Below, piece by piece: positions 51,200 to 62,749 of a stretch of DNA of 64,000 nt. Every line of letters starts with the position of its first letter. Positions within the stretch are counted from its first letter, which is position 1. The notes below the pieces were generated by a model, which was given only the letters and a program-made list of their open reading frames with translations, searched no databases and had not been told where the DNA came from. A program made the translations under genes and the position numbers. The stretch is from positions 13,948,802 through 14,012,801 of the forward strand of contig NC_045145.1 of assembly GCF_008831285.2 (NCBI RefSeq), read 5' to 3'. The DNA is from Nymphaea colorata. Its lineage: Eukaryota > Streptophyta > Magnoliopsida > Nymphaeales > Nymphaeaceae.

Positions 51200-52483
51200 C
51201 GATCTCAAGTAAGTCCGTTCAAACTTCTGTGATGCCCTTGGTGAATGCCTAAGTATGTATCATGTTGTGAATGCGCAAACATACATTATGTTGTTCCTCG
51301 AATCGTATTTCGTGAGTGTGTGCAAGCATGCTAGGCTATATTTACTTGAATATGTTAAGCATGCTCGTGCTCATTGGGGTTGAACTCTCTGGTGTTTATT
51401 TAACTCACTCCCTTTCTTTCTACTGGTGTCTCTTTGTGTCTGCAAGAGACTAAGACCAGGACTGAGCGCTCTGTAATTTTTTTTTTAAAGACTCACATAG
51501 TCGATCTGTCCCAAAGAACTCCAATGCTAGAATTTTTTTTTACCTATGTCTCTGGTAAACCGCAGCACAAGAGGAGAGCACCGCAGCACAAGAGGAGAGC
51601 TTGCTCTGCTTGACATTCAAAGACCCAAAATAAATAAACAAAGGAGAGGAGGGAATGAGACATTGGGGAAAATATACCTTAATCTAGTTTTCTAAATCCT
51701 CCGTTACAGTCGAAAACTCCACTGTGTTCAAATACATCTCCTTAACATGGGTAGAGGAGGAAGATGCCAATATGAGCCAGATTTAGCAGAAGCAGCCTCA
51801 GACGCCCTCTGCAAAAACGAACTCGACTCCTGCAGCCCTCTGTGCGGCAGAAATGAAGTTGGATGACCTTCTCTTAGTGGCGGTGGTTGAAGAAGCAGCA
51901 GTGAGGCGCGGGAGGCAGAACCCTTGGCTAGGGTTTCGCGAGAGAGAAGTCGGTCTCTTGGTGAGGAGAGAGACGACGAAAGAGAAAATGAGAGAAAACG
52001 GGTGAAAAAAGGGTTTTTATAGTCAAAATTCAAAAATTACGTAAATATGCATTATTTTCATGAAAGCTGTTATAATTTTCATAAATTAAAGCCGCAACAA
52101 TTTTGCTGAAAAACTCTTCAAAAAGAGGCTCGCGAAAGTTATTTTCATCAAAAACTGAAAATTTTATAAGAAATTACTTTCGGGTACCCTCATAGTTATT
52201 ATAAATTACGGAAAGAGGGTTCAGAGGAATTATTTTGCAATTTCAGTGGAAAACCGTGTTTTATGGAAAATTACAAATAGGCACCCTCAAGCTTATTAAA
52301 GGTGCAGAAGGAGGGTTCTGAAATAAACTCTGAAAGGAGATGTGCATGTTCTAAATTTCATTTAGACTCCTTTTGTTTAAATATTATTTTAGAATATTGT
52401 GAAATCTTTTGATGTGATATTCATTGTGATATGTTTTTCCTGTCTTTATTGTTCCTTACTTGCCATGAGAAATTAATTTAGAA
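51200..52483 (+). other. Oversized retrotransposon leader with probable nested insertion
   Basis: About 1.3 kb separates the primer-binding site from gag, far more than the usual 100 bp or so. On the minus strand, TATAAAAACCC (52011-52021) is followed by a CT-rich transcript-start-like region and GCGAAACCCTAGCC near 51930, and preceded by two diverged copies of a block carrying ACCCTC...AGAGGGTTC. This looks like an LTR-type promoter inserted antisense. A 21-bp exact tandem duplication lies at 51559-51600. Borders are not resolvable. Confidence 0.4.
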
Positions 52484-53320
52484 ATGACATCAAGAGTGGG
52501 AGCTTCTGAATTAGTCAAGACTGAAAAACTGAATGAGACAAATTTTCATGCATGGAAGCGTAGGATAATGTTGGCATTGACTTTGGAAGGACTCATTTAT
52601 GTGATCAACCAGTCTTTTCTTACTTTAGGAGACAAATCTACAAATGAAGAAAAAAGGGCATATGAGTCCTTTACCACTGATGATCTGATGGCTAAAACTA
52701 TCATGTTAGCCTTCATGAAAGATGATCAGATCAGAGTATTTGAGGATTGTCCAACTGTCAAGAGAATGTTTGATACTATTTCTTCCAAATACAATACCAT
52801 GACTGCGATGCACGTACAGTTACTGTTAGAATAGTACAATTCCTATAGGATGAAATACTCAGACAACGTAATGGACCATGTTAATAAAATGTTGGTCATG
52901 GCTAAAGATTTAGCCGTGGTGGGGAATGTCATATCTGACAATATGCAGATCAGCACAATCCTGAACAGCCTACCTCCTTCTTGGGATGTGGCAGTTATTG
53001 CCTTGAGTGTTCAATTTGATAATCTTACTTTAAGAAAGCTTCTTATACAGTTAGCTCTACAGCAACAACGTCTGACCAAGATAAATAGAGCAGAATTGAT
53101 GACAGTCCAGGAAAAACCTGTTGGTAGTCATGTGTCTGTAAAACCAAAACAATTTAAAAATCGAAACGATAGCAAGTTCAAGGGCAATTTTGCAAGTATT
53201 AAGAAATCTCAAGGAACTGTAGTGAAATGCTATAGATGCGAAAAGCCTAGACATAAGGAAGAACTGCAGGACAAAATTCTCGAATATGAAAGACAGCAAT
53301 GGTCAGGACAACTACAATAG
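52484..53320 (+). pseudogene. copia gag, broken
   Basis: Begins MTSRVGASELVKTEKLN and includes NFHAWKRRIMLAL, the usual copia gag opening that binds RNA and forms the particle. TAG at 52832-52834 interrupts it and the frame resumes at 52850 with MKYSDNVMDHVNKM. The zinc knuckle near 53228 reads CYRCEKPRHKEEL and lacks the last cysteine of CX2CX4HX4C. Confidence 0.85.
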
Positions 53321-56300
53321 AAGGAAGTCTCAAGGGGACTATGACAGAGAAGTCATCTGTGTCGTGTCAGAATGTATGTTTGCAGATGAAGATCTAACTG
53401 GATGGTGGGTTGATTCAGGAGCAACTCGTCACATTGCAAAGACAAAAGAAGGAGTGATCCACATGGAAAATCTGAGTCTGGGAACCCACAAGGTTTATAT
53501 AGGAAACAACTCTTATTGTGATGTCTTAGGAATTAAGGCATATCGTCTAAATGTTGGGGGTACAAGTGTTGTACTTAACGAGGTTTTGTATCTCCCTTCC
53601 ATGAAGAGAAATCTAGTGTCTGTTCCCGCACTGACTGGAAAAGGTTTTGAAGTACGTTTTATTCTAGGAAAAGTAACAGTGGGAAAACATAGAAGGTTCA
53701 TGTTTGGTGGAAAATTTGTAAAAGAACATGGTATGTTCAAACTGAATGATATGAATGAAGCTTCCAGTTTTGCTTATTCGATTGTGCAATGAGTATGAAC
53801 GTAAACTTATGGCATGAAAGATTAAGTCATATAAGCATAAAAAAGATGCAGACTCTAGCACAACAAGATTTAATACCTCACATAAATATAAATGATTTTA
53901 CGAAATGCGAGTCATGTGTATATGAAAAAATGACAAGAAAACCATTTTCGTATGAAGTAATTCGGGCCACTGAATTATTGGAGATAATTCATACTGATAT
54001 CTATAGACCTTTCTGAATCCAAACTCATAGTGACAAATTACATTTCATAACGTTTATTGACGACTTCTCAAGATTTGGTTACATATACTTAATTAAACAT
54101 AAATTTGAGAAATACAAGGAATACAAATATGAAGTCGAGAGACAACTTACAAGAAATATCAAAATTGTAAGGTCTGATCGAGGAGGAAAATACATTTCTA
54201 GTGAATTCCTCAAATACTGCAAAGACCTTGGAATTGATAGGCAAAAGACAATGCTTAGGACACCACAACAAAATGGTGTGGCTGAGAGGTGTAACAGAAC
54301 CCTCTTGAACATGGTGAGATCCATGTTGGTAGGAGCACAATTACGAAAAGTTTTTTGGGGAGAAGTTGTGTTAACAACTATATATACAATAAACCGAGTG
54401 CGCTGCAAAGCAGTTCCAACCACTCCTTATGAAAGATGGATTGGTGTAAATCCAGATCTGAGATATTTAAGGAGATGGAGATCTGTAGCACACGTAAAAA
54501 TTTTAGACCCAAAACTGGATAAACTAGATAACAGATCAGTGAGATGTATATTTATTGGATATCTTAAAAGATCCAAGGGTTACAGATTGTATCATTCATC
54601 TATGGGACTTATAGAAAGCAGAGATGTAGAGTTCATAGAAGAACTCAATAATAAAGATTTTGATCCAGTAAAATATCAAAATGACACACTGAATGATCTA
54701 ATTTACTCAGAGGAACAGTCTGGTAATGAACTGACTGGAGGTCAGTTTGGCAATGAACCAATTGAGCAGGAATCGTCTGAGGAACAGTAAGGAAATGAAC
54801 CGACTGAAGATCAGTTAGGCAATGAACCAACTGATATGAATACCTCGTCATCTCGAACGTTATCAGGTCATAAAAGACCTAGAGCTTCTCCTTCATATTT
54901 GAATGATTATTATGTATATCTGACAGAGGAGCTAAGCTATTTAGCAGATATTGACGAAATGTTTGACAATCTGACATATGATGAAGCCATTAGCTCGCAT
55001 GAATCGTCGGATTGGGTGAATGCTATGGATGAAGAAATTGAATCCATAAAAAAAAGTAAAGTCTGAGAATTAGTAGATCTTCCTAATGACAAAAAACCCA
55101 TTGAATGTAAATGGGTGCTGAGAAAGAAGTATAAAGCTGATGGATCAGTCGAAAAATTCAAAGCCAGACTGATAGCGAAAAGTTTTTCTCAAAAAAAAGG
55201 AATTGATTACTCATAGACCTATTCGCCGGTTGCAAAGTTTGCATCAATCAGAATAATTTTGGCTATCGCGGCAATCTATGACTTGAATATTTGTCAGATG
55301 GTTGTGAAGACTGCTTTTCTAAATGGTGAGTTGAAAGAAACTATATATATGACTCAACCACAGGGATATGTCATCAAAGAAAAAGAAGACAAAGTGTACA
55401 AGTTGCATAAATCGTTGTATGGACTGAAACCAGGGATATCTCATCAAGGAAAAATAAGACAAAGTGTACAAGTTGAATAAATCGTTGTATGGACTAAAAC
55501 AGTCTCCTAAACAGTGGTATTTTGCTTTTCACAAAGCAATTACAAAACTTTGGGTTCGTTGCAAACCAAGTAGACCACTGTGTGTATGTTTGGAAAAGTG
55601 AGAGTTTTTTCTGTATTATATCATTATATGTTGATGACATATTACTAACAGAAAATGATAACGACATGATTGTCAAAACAAAGACTTGGCTGAACAAAAA
55701 CTTCGAAATGAAGGACTTGGGTTAAGCATCCTACATATTAGGAACAAAAATCACTCGAGATAGAAACTCAAGAATCTCGAGTTTAAGACAAGAACGATAT
55801 ATTGAAGAAATTTCGTATGTTAGACTGCAAACCAATTGGGATTCCTATAGCTAAAGGAGCAAACTTAAGCAGAAGTGATTGTCCTGGTGAAGGACAACAA
55901 AAATTAAATGTTTCCTATGCACAAGCGGTTGACAGTCTAATGTATCTAATGTTGTGTACCAGACCTGACATAAGTTTTTTTATCGGTCTGGTGAGTCGTT
56001 ATCAAAGTAATCCTGGTTGGCCTCACTGGCAAGCAGTTAAAAGAATTTTTCGGTATATTAAAGAAACAAAAGGACTAAAATTGTCCTACCAAGCTGATGA
56101 GTTGACCTTAGTTGGCTATTTAGATGCAGATTTTGCAGGATGCAAAGATGATAGTAAGTCTACTTCTAGTTATGTATTTCTCTTTGGAGGTGGGGCGATA
56201 GCCTGGTCTTGTAAGAAAAAAGGATGTGTTGCTCAACACACTCAGGAAGCAGAGTTTGTAGCATGTAACGTTGCAACAACTTTTACTGTCTGAATAAATC

Positions 56301-56566
56301 AGTTCTTGAAAGACTTTAAATTAGATCTTGGTCATGAATCGGTTCAACTGTACTGTGATAATCAGACAGCGATATCTCTTGCTGTTAGCTCAAAGAGTAA
56401 ACATATAATGGTGAAATACCATTACGTTCATAAAATGATTGAAAAAAATGAAATCTCGGTTGATTATCTGCCTACCAATGATATGGTGGCTGATCCTTTA
56501 ACCAAGGGAATATATGAAGTCTTGTTTTCAAAACATGTAGTTCATATGGGGCTAAGATATATTTGA
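53286..56566 (+). pseudogene. copia pol (protease, integrase, RT, RNase H), broken
   Basis: Protease active site WWVDSGATRHI at about 53404. The pre-integrase zinc domain (LWHERLSHIS, then CESC) starts near 53804, and the integrase core has IIHTD, FIDDFSRFGY and RTPQQNGVAERCNR. Reverse transcriptase has KWVLRKKYKADGSV, LIAKSF and SLYVDDILLT (about 55627). RNase H has SYVFLFGGGAIAW and QEAEFVACN, then LYCDNQTAISLA. Stops or frame breaks occur near 53790, 54016, 54790, 55066, 55216, 55480, 55725 and 56293. A 70-bp tandem duplication at 55363-55502 shifts the frame inside the reverse transcriptase. No functional polyprotein is possible. Confidence 0.9.
55363..55502 (+). repeat. 70-bp tandem duplication inside reverse transcriptase
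   Basis: GGGATATGTCATCAA at 55363 recurs as GGGATATCTCATCAA at 55433; both copies continue through GACAAAGTGTACAAGTTG and CGTTGTATGGACT. Copies differ at several bases, so the event is not recent. Seventy is not a multiple of three, so it also breaks the frame. Confidence 0.9.
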
Positions 56567-56721
56567 AAGGTTGCGAAGGAAAAACCATTGAATGGAAAAC
56601 CTCGCTGTAAACCTTGAAAAAAATTTAGGTTGCGTTGGACAAGCCATTTAAGGAAAACCACGTAACAAATTGAATAAAGAAAACCCACATAGAGTGGAAG
56701 CAAACTGGCGGTCTCATAGCT

Positions 56722-56731
56722 AAGTGGAAGA
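56722..56731 (+). other. Polypurine tract
   Basis: AAGTGGAAGA directly precedes the 3' LTR and is the expected plus-strand priming site of a copia element. Confidence 0.75.
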
Positions 56732-57114
56732 TGTTGGATAGTAGCCATTGAGCCATATCCGGATATCTAGTAACTGCAAATCAGTTACTAGATTTTATTT
56801 AAAGCTGTTCCTAAAAATCTCCTAAAGAATCTTCCAAGGAACCGCAGTTAGGGTTTGGGAAAAACCTAAGGGGCTGGATTTTATATTCCTAGCAAGCTTT
56901 GCAGAACAATTATCCGTGAGAAGCCCCTTGGAAGTAAACCCCAAAAATCTAACATATTCAAATGTGCTTTTCTTCTTCTTCTCCCTCTGGTTTTGCTCTG
57001 CCATTTTCCATAAGGGACACTTACTGCTGCTTCAAAAGAACGCTGGAGCCTCTGGTGAATCTTCTGCGTCGGAGAAGACTCGCATCTTCTACAGTTACTT
57101 CTCATTCTTCAACA
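56732..57114 (+). repeat. 3' LTR of the copia element
   Basis: Starts TGTTGGATAGTA and ends CTTCAACA. It aligns with the 5' LTR from about 56779. It has an 11-base insertion relative to that copy near 56817-56834 and a 10-base one (ACATATTCAA) near 56952. Confidence 0.85.
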
Positions 57115-58930
57115 CTTATATTCTATGTAATGCGATTTAGATTCAACATTATGATCAGATTCAGATCCTCATTCTAAAGCATTAGAACACAGATCCAACT
57201 ACCATAAGATCCAATATTTATTTGCAATCAGGTCCTTATTTCTATGTCAGATGTCCTCATATATATATATATATATATATGTCAAGTTTTATATTAAAAT
57301 TACGTTAAGAAATTTCACACCAAATCTGAACCTGAATATGTTACATTCGAACCTTTGACTATATCCAGTTCATTCACAGCCCTAGCCCCACGATTCATCT
57401 TGAAAGGGTGTGCCCTTCCCCATGGAATTGAGCAGCACTTTCCCTTGGGCACCGTTGGGATCCTGCATGTGCGACATCAATGCATGTGATCCTCCCTTTT
57501 GTTGCTGCAAAAAGAGATGCGAAACAGTGGGATCCAAATGAACCCCTTCCATTCCATGCGCTTCTTTTCTTAGGGCCCCCTCGGATTCTCGAAGTTGGGT
57601 CCTTCAACAAATTCCTTCCTTATAAAATGACTTGAACACTAACCATAAGTTCAACCAACTCAAATGAAGTAATGAGCTTAGCAAATAAAGTATACGTGAA
57701 ATGTATATGCCTCTCTTGTCCAAGGGCTGAGATGGTGGGAAACAACTTTTCAATTGGAAAGAAAGAGGTCACGAGAAAAAAAAAAAGGTTTCAGTTGGAA
57801 CAGAAAGACGTCATTTCATGCCAACGAAAACACTCTGTTACCTGGTCAAGATTAAATTATTAGACTTAAAATATTTAAGTTGATTCTGAAAATGTATTCT
57901 CATGAAATCTACACTGTGATCCACTTTCATTAAACTCATTATTATGACTTTTAAAGTTTTACAAAAAAATCAACTTTAGGTGGTCTGTATGCAGATAGAA
58001 ATCTTTTTTATTATTTCTCTATACGAATTTCTTTCCAAGTAATTGCTTTGTTGGGGAAACGCGTATCAAAGGGAGGTGTCTCGAAGTTTCGTCTGAGAAG
58101 ACGACAGTGAGTAGCCGTTGATGTTTCCATTTTTGGGATGAACAAATCGTGAGCGTAAAGTAAAGCCGAGGCCGAGTTCGCACTACGATGGGGTCTGTTC
58201 GCCAAAATGGTGAAATGAAAACAACAGTCTAACCCTTGGTTAGAGAGTGCTCTTAACCATGGTCAGCATGAGGCTCGCCGCCCCCCACCCCCATACCGCC
58301 GAGCTGTTCCCAACGTTCCAAAAGAAGTTGGAAAAATAATTTTGTAGTGAAAAGGGACAATGGTCGAAACACCAGCGCGCGGAGTGAAGGAAAACAACGG
58401 GAAGAAACCATCAAAAGGGGAAAAGGAACTAGGCAACAGCTTAGGGATGCAACATAGTCTCTGAATTTGCTTAAGAATTTCGAGAAACAACTCTTTCTAG
58501 GTGTAAACTGCTTAAAGCAAACCCTCCCTACTGCCCAAGTCAAGAAGCCCAAGTCAAGAAGTAAATTTTCTTCGTTCTTAATTTCTGGGCATAATCTATA
58601 TTTGTTTTGAGTGTTAAGAATCATGGGAGCCTCTGACGTCATCACCGTCGACGGCGACGCGGTCTCCGGCGCAGGTTAGAACATTAAATTCCTTCTTAGT
58701 GTCCTTCCCGTCTCGGCGTTCGACCGCGGTCACTGAAAAGGAAGTAGGTTGGCGGAGGAGGACTGTTTTGTCAAGTCCAGTAAAACCTATTCACGCGTTT
58801 GCCTAGTGTGCTGGCTTATCCCCGGAAAGGAAACCCTGCAACAGGCAAATTCCTCGAGAGACGAGAAGAAATAATTTTGTGTGAAGGTGAGGGGACCCCC
58901 ACCAGCAAGGTGTAAGCGGCAAGCATCCAG
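57115..58930. other. Intergenic region between copia element and AGP pair
   Basis: A (TA)n run lies at about 57258-57281. Minus-strand frames at 58253-58645 have no domain support. A short exon-like start at 58623-58674 is listed separately. The last 100 bp belong to the AGP promoter block that is duplicated downstream. Confidence 0.5.
58623..58674 (+). other. Possible isolated first exon
   Basis: ATGGGAGCCTCTGACGTC opens a 17-codon frame (MGASDVITVDGDAVSGA) whose third positions are nearly all C or G, then meets GCAG|GTTAGA, a usable donor. No partner exon follows before the AGP gene. It could be a gene relic or chance. Confidence 0.2.
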
Positions 58931-58984
58931 CCGTTGCTTAGTTGTGTGATCGATCGATCGATACGGGTGACCTTCTTTTTCTCC

Positions 58985-58996
58985 ACTTTATATCTC
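58985..58996 (+). promoter_or_regulatory. TATA box of the first AGP gene
   Basis: ACTTTATATCTC lies 83-94 bp upstream of the ATG, directly after a CTTTTTCTCC tract. The aligned position of the second AGP gene reads GATTTAAGTCGC. Confidence 0.6.
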
Positions 58997-59077
58997 GACT
59001 CTTTCTCTTCTCTTCGACTATCTTTTACTTCACGTCCCTTCTATCTCGCAGAGCGGAAGAAGAAGAAACAGAAGAAG

Positions 59078-59704
59078 ATGGCTGCCATTAGGTCCTTACT
59101 GTCTGCGACGCTGATGGTTGGTATTCTTATTGGTGCAACTATTGCTCAGCCATCTGCAGCACCTTCTGCCTCCCCTCCTTCTAAATCTCCTCCTTCTGCC
59201 TTCTCGCCTTCAGTGCCTCCACCTTCTTCTTCCCCTCCTTCAACCTCTCCACCATCTTCTGCTTCCCCTTCTTCCGCTGCTCCACCATCTTCTTCTTCTC
59301 CTCCTTCTACTTCCCCACCTTCTTCGTCTCCACCTTCTACTACCCCACCTTCTTCTTCGCCGCCATCTTCTTCTCCTCCTTCTACTTCTCCCGTACCTTC
59401 TTCGTCTCCGCCTTCTACTGCTCCACCCTCTTCCTCCCCTCCCTCTACGTCTGCTCCTTCTACCTCCCCGCCCTCTGCTTCTCCTCCTTCCCTCGCCTCA
59501 GCGCCAGCTAGCAGCCCGCCATCTGCTTCCAGCCCGGAGTCCAGCAGCCCGCCATCTGCTTCCAGCCCACCGTCTCTCTCCAGTCCTCCGTCCTCTTCAG
59601 CCCCCGCCGATATGCCATCGGCTGCTGCCCGGCTTCCCTCCGGCCTCAGACTCGCTGCTGCAGGATCTGCGTTGGTCGGTGCGGCCGCCGTCTTCCTTCT
59701 CTGA
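59078..59704 (+). CDS. Classical arabinogalactan protein precursor (AGP)
   Basis: A single exon of 208 residues. AGPs are O-glycosylated cell-surface proteoglycans, released or held at the plasma membrane by a GPI anchor, with roles in wall and cell signalling. Residues 1-23 form a signal peptide (cleavage expected before QPSAAPSAS). Residues 24 to about 180 are almost only Ser, Pro, Ala and Thr in SPP, TSPP, SSPP and APP units, with Pro as likely hydroxyproline sites. The C-terminus has small residues, LPSGLRL and then a hydrophobic tail (AAAGSALVGAAAVFLL), the GPI-attachment signal. The start at 59078 is used because it opens the signal peptide; the in-frame ATG at 58934 would add 48 residues, including a Lys-rich stretch, and lies in the promoter. 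SPP without longer proline runs favours AGP over extensin. Confidence 0.88.
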   Translation: MAAIRSLLSATLMVGILIGATIAQPSAAPSASPPSKSPPSAFSPSVPPPSSSPPSTSPPSSASPSSAAPPSSSSPPSTSPPSSSPPSTTPPSSSPPSSSPPSTSPVPSSSPPSTAPPSSSPPSTSAPSTSPPSASPPSLASAPASSPPSASSPESSSPPSASSPPSLSSPPSSSAPADMPSAAARLPSGLRLAAAGSALVGAAAVFLL

Positions 59705-60020
59705 GTTCGCAGTCTCCGACTCTGATCTGTAGCCGTTGCCTCGGTGAGACAATGAAAGGTGCTTTTGGAGTTTGGTTTACCGAGTTGATCAGCTCGTGAT
59801 GTTCTTATTTTTTTTTCCTTCTTTGGATCGTGCGACCTCAATATTCTTCATCATTTCTTTGTTTCATGGTTTGTCTCTGTAGTGGACTTTTTGTACTGAT
59901 TACTACTACAGGTTGTTTATGGATTCTTTTTCCCTTTCATTGGCAAAGCTTTGATATGTGTATGAATCTTAGAAAGGGACGCCACCACGGGCCTTGTCTA
60001 GTCGAATCGATTAATTTCTA
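59705..60020 (+). other. 3' UTR of the first AGP gene
   Basis: Non-coding sequence with T-rich stretches and, near 59978-60020, a block (GGGCCTTGTCTAG, then TAATTTCTAGGCTTTT) that is conserved after the second AGP gene at about 63730-63766. Confidence 0.5.
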
Positions 60021-62480
60021 GGCTTTTGTCAGCTTTCATTTGTGTGTCATTTGGCACAGAGTTGTTGCATTATGACGAATGGCAAAGTCGGTGTTTGATG
60101 TGCGTGCATGCACCCAGTTTCTGCGCGCTTCTCGATCTAAACGCCCATTCAAATATGGGCTGCATACAGTGTCTTGAAAAAGTATTTGATAAGAAGAAAC
60201 GTGGCATTCTCTAATTCGGGCCGCTTCCATTTACAGCAACAAATGCTAAAATTACACGTACGCCCACCGTTTGGCTGAACCACATGGTTATTATTTCTCC
60301 ACTTCAAATACTTCTCCAACTTCAGCAATCAAATATTATAATAAAATTACAAACTAACCCTTGAAAAGAAAAAGTTACACCGCCTCTCGCGAGACTACCA
60401 GGGCCGTCGAATGGACCTTCGCCGGACATATATATCCTCAAAAAAGAGCAAGGGACACCTACGTAACTTATCACTACCAGATCTAACATGCCGGAGTTTG
60501 GCGGCTTAGGCTTTTGAGTGAGACGTCGGTTCCGGGATGTGGTCACTCTGGCGGATCGTCTCGTGGTCGTGGCGTCTTATCGTGGGATGTTCTCACCCTG
60601 GCGACAGCCTCGCATGGTAGACGATCGCCGCAACCGGTGAAGGGCGATACCGTCACCCTTTACCCACGCCTTTCGGCGTCCGGCTGACCTTGACGACGGC
60701 AAAGGTTGATTGGATTGCCCCTCCGCTGTCCGGCGAGTGCCAGTGTCCTTCTATTACTATTTTTTCTTTTTAAGGTTTATTTTGTCATTTCATTATTATT
60801 ATTTATTAAGAGGCGGTTGTTTGTGAATTAGTGTTAAAACTTGGGAACGTCTTTGAGTTTGAGGTTGACCTCGGCGCTCGGCCGGGCTGCCACCGGGATC
60901 GGTACCTGGTTTGGTTGGACCCGGGTTCGGGTCAGCCGAATCGAGTTCGATGGTTTGGCCTAGGTCAGCTCGACCGGTTCGATCCAGTTTGTTAATACTT
61001 AAAAAAAATATTTTTTATTATTTTTAATTTAATAATATGTATTTTATTAGTAAAATATATTTTATATTAAAAAATAATTTTATAATTAAAAATAATTTTT
61101 TATTATAAATTGAGGAGGGGAAATAGTTGAGCGGTTGTTCGTGATTCGCTCAAACACTGGGCGGCAATATGTAATTTTTTTTCTAAACTTTGTACTGGAT
61201 GTTTCTGTAGGAAACTAAAACACGACAACATATTGAATATATATATTCAGCTTTTAAAGTTTTTTTTTTTTGTTTTTATTCCACCTGAAGTTTGCTTTTA
61301 GATTTTGTAAAATGCACCTCTTTTGTGATCAGTTTGTTTTTACTGACCTACAACAATCATAGCTTGAACTTATTATAATTCTACCAGCCATTCATCAAGA
61401 TGCATTCAATAGATGCGCGCCGATAAATATTTGGCTTGACAAGAACATATAAATTTCTTCAAATAAAAACGCGCTATAGACAATTTTTAAAGGTTTTAAA
61501 TATTCCTAAACTTATAAAACAATTACATAGAAAAGGTTCGTCAACTCATGGCCATATGGTTGAAACCTTTTTATTTATTAAGATAAAAACTTACCTTTAA
61601 AAAAATTTATTAATTGGGTGTAGCTGCACCCAAGACATGCTATGGCAAACATTTTTTTGCTATTATACACAAAAGAAGAAACTATATCATTTTCTAAATA
61701 AGCTTTTAATTAGACATATATCATTAGTTTATTTGGAAAACTCTCAAAAATATAAGTAGCTCATCTTATGCATTATCGTATGGATCAAAGGGAAAGAACT
61801 AATGTCCTTTACACTCATCACCTTATGCTGACTGATTTGATTCAGGAATCGATTTTGAGGATCTTGAAAAACAAAAGGATGAACTTGGATAACTTTAAAA
61901 TGCAAAGATGATAAAGATGAGAACTAGCAGATAAGGTAAGCAATATCATAGAAAAATGCGCCCGGACAATTATGACAAGTGACAATTAATTGACCAATAT
62001 TGTGTGAGTGCTGGGTGCAATTTGAGATATTGAGCATGGGGGGCAAGAGGATCATCGATTTAGCAATGGAACCGAGTACCATGTACTTGGCTTTCTCCCA
62101 TGAGAACAATTTGTAGCAGGATGCTCTAGACTACTTGATCAGATCAGCTATACAATACTATTCTATTGTTTTTCGTGGAGAAGGGATTGAATATACTGAT
62201 CAGTTTAGTTGGTGTAGCTTCATCCCCTTGCGTTCAAGGTGAAGGTGGGAACAATGTAGGTGCATTGAATGCCAGTATCTGTCAGAATCATGAGGCTGCG
62301 GAATGGGCCGATTCACCGATTTCATGACTAAATTGATTGTGAAATTGGAAAATAAGAGGTTGAATTCAGAAAATTTAAAATGGAAAAACTGGATATGAAA
62401 TTTAGCTGACAATTAAGTACTAACATGGGGAGATCCCCTTCGAATGGAAAAATCTCCTTCAGCAATCGTCCACACTATCC
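60021..62480. other. Spacer between the two AGP genes
   Basis: No gene is supported. 60490-60760 is GC-rich with CTCACCCTGGCGAC-type wording and no coding frame. 60860-60990 (GACCCGGGTTCGGGTCAG, CTCGACCGGTTCGATCC) followed by 150 bp of almost pure A/T looks like a degraded DNA transposon. The rest is AT-rich and featureless. Confidence 0.45.
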
Positions 62481-62698
62481 CAATGAGGAAACACTGAGTG
62501 ACAATTTTTTATCTAAAAGAAAAGAAATCAATTGGAGTTAAGATGAGGAACCGCAATAGGAAAATGCAAGCGGGAAGTATCCAACTATTGCTTAATCTTG
62601 ACTGGTGGATTTTAACAGGGAACCTCTTTTTCTCCGATTTAAGTCGCTCACGGCTTCTTGCTCATCCTCCCCATTATCGTTCGTTTCAGATTCTATCT

Positions 62699-62749
62699 TC
62701 TGAAGAAGAAGAGAAGAAAAAGAAGAAGAAGAAGACGAAGAAGAAGAAG
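62699..62749 (+). repeat. (GAA)n tract in the second AGP 5' UTR
   Basis: An imperfect GAA/AAG trinucleotide run ends at the start codon; a shorter version (AGAAGAAGAAACAGAAGAAG) precedes the first AGP gene. Confidence 0.9.

Larger units (their letters stand above)
50754..57114 (+). mobile_element. Ty1/copia LTR retrotransposon, degenerate
   Basis: A 6.36-kb element, plus orientation: 5' LTR 50754-51177, primer-binding site 51179-51190, a long leader, gag from 52484, then protease, integrase, reverse transcriptase and RNase H in copia order, polypurine tract about 56722-56731 and 3' LTR 56732-57114. Domain order and wording match the Tnt1-type group. It cannot move by itself: there are several in-frame stops, frame changes and an internal duplication (see pol). 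The LTRs differ at roughly one base in twenty plus indels, so insertion is old. The 5 bases flanking each end (AGAGA, CTTAT) do not match, so no target-site duplication is visible. Confidence 0.93.

Noticed and set aside
58253-58645. 130-codon minus-strand frame
   Set aside because: Low-complexity Leu/Phe/Ser and Gly ends, no domain, and an overlapping frame open in parallel.
59118-59732. 204-codon Leu-rich plus-strand frame
   Set aside because: A frame shift of the AGP repeats; no signal or domain logic.
59146-59841. 231-codon minus-strand open frame rich in Glu and Gly
   Set aside because: It is the antisense of the Ser/Pro repeats in the AGP gene; repeated TCC/TCT codons cannot give stops on the other strand.
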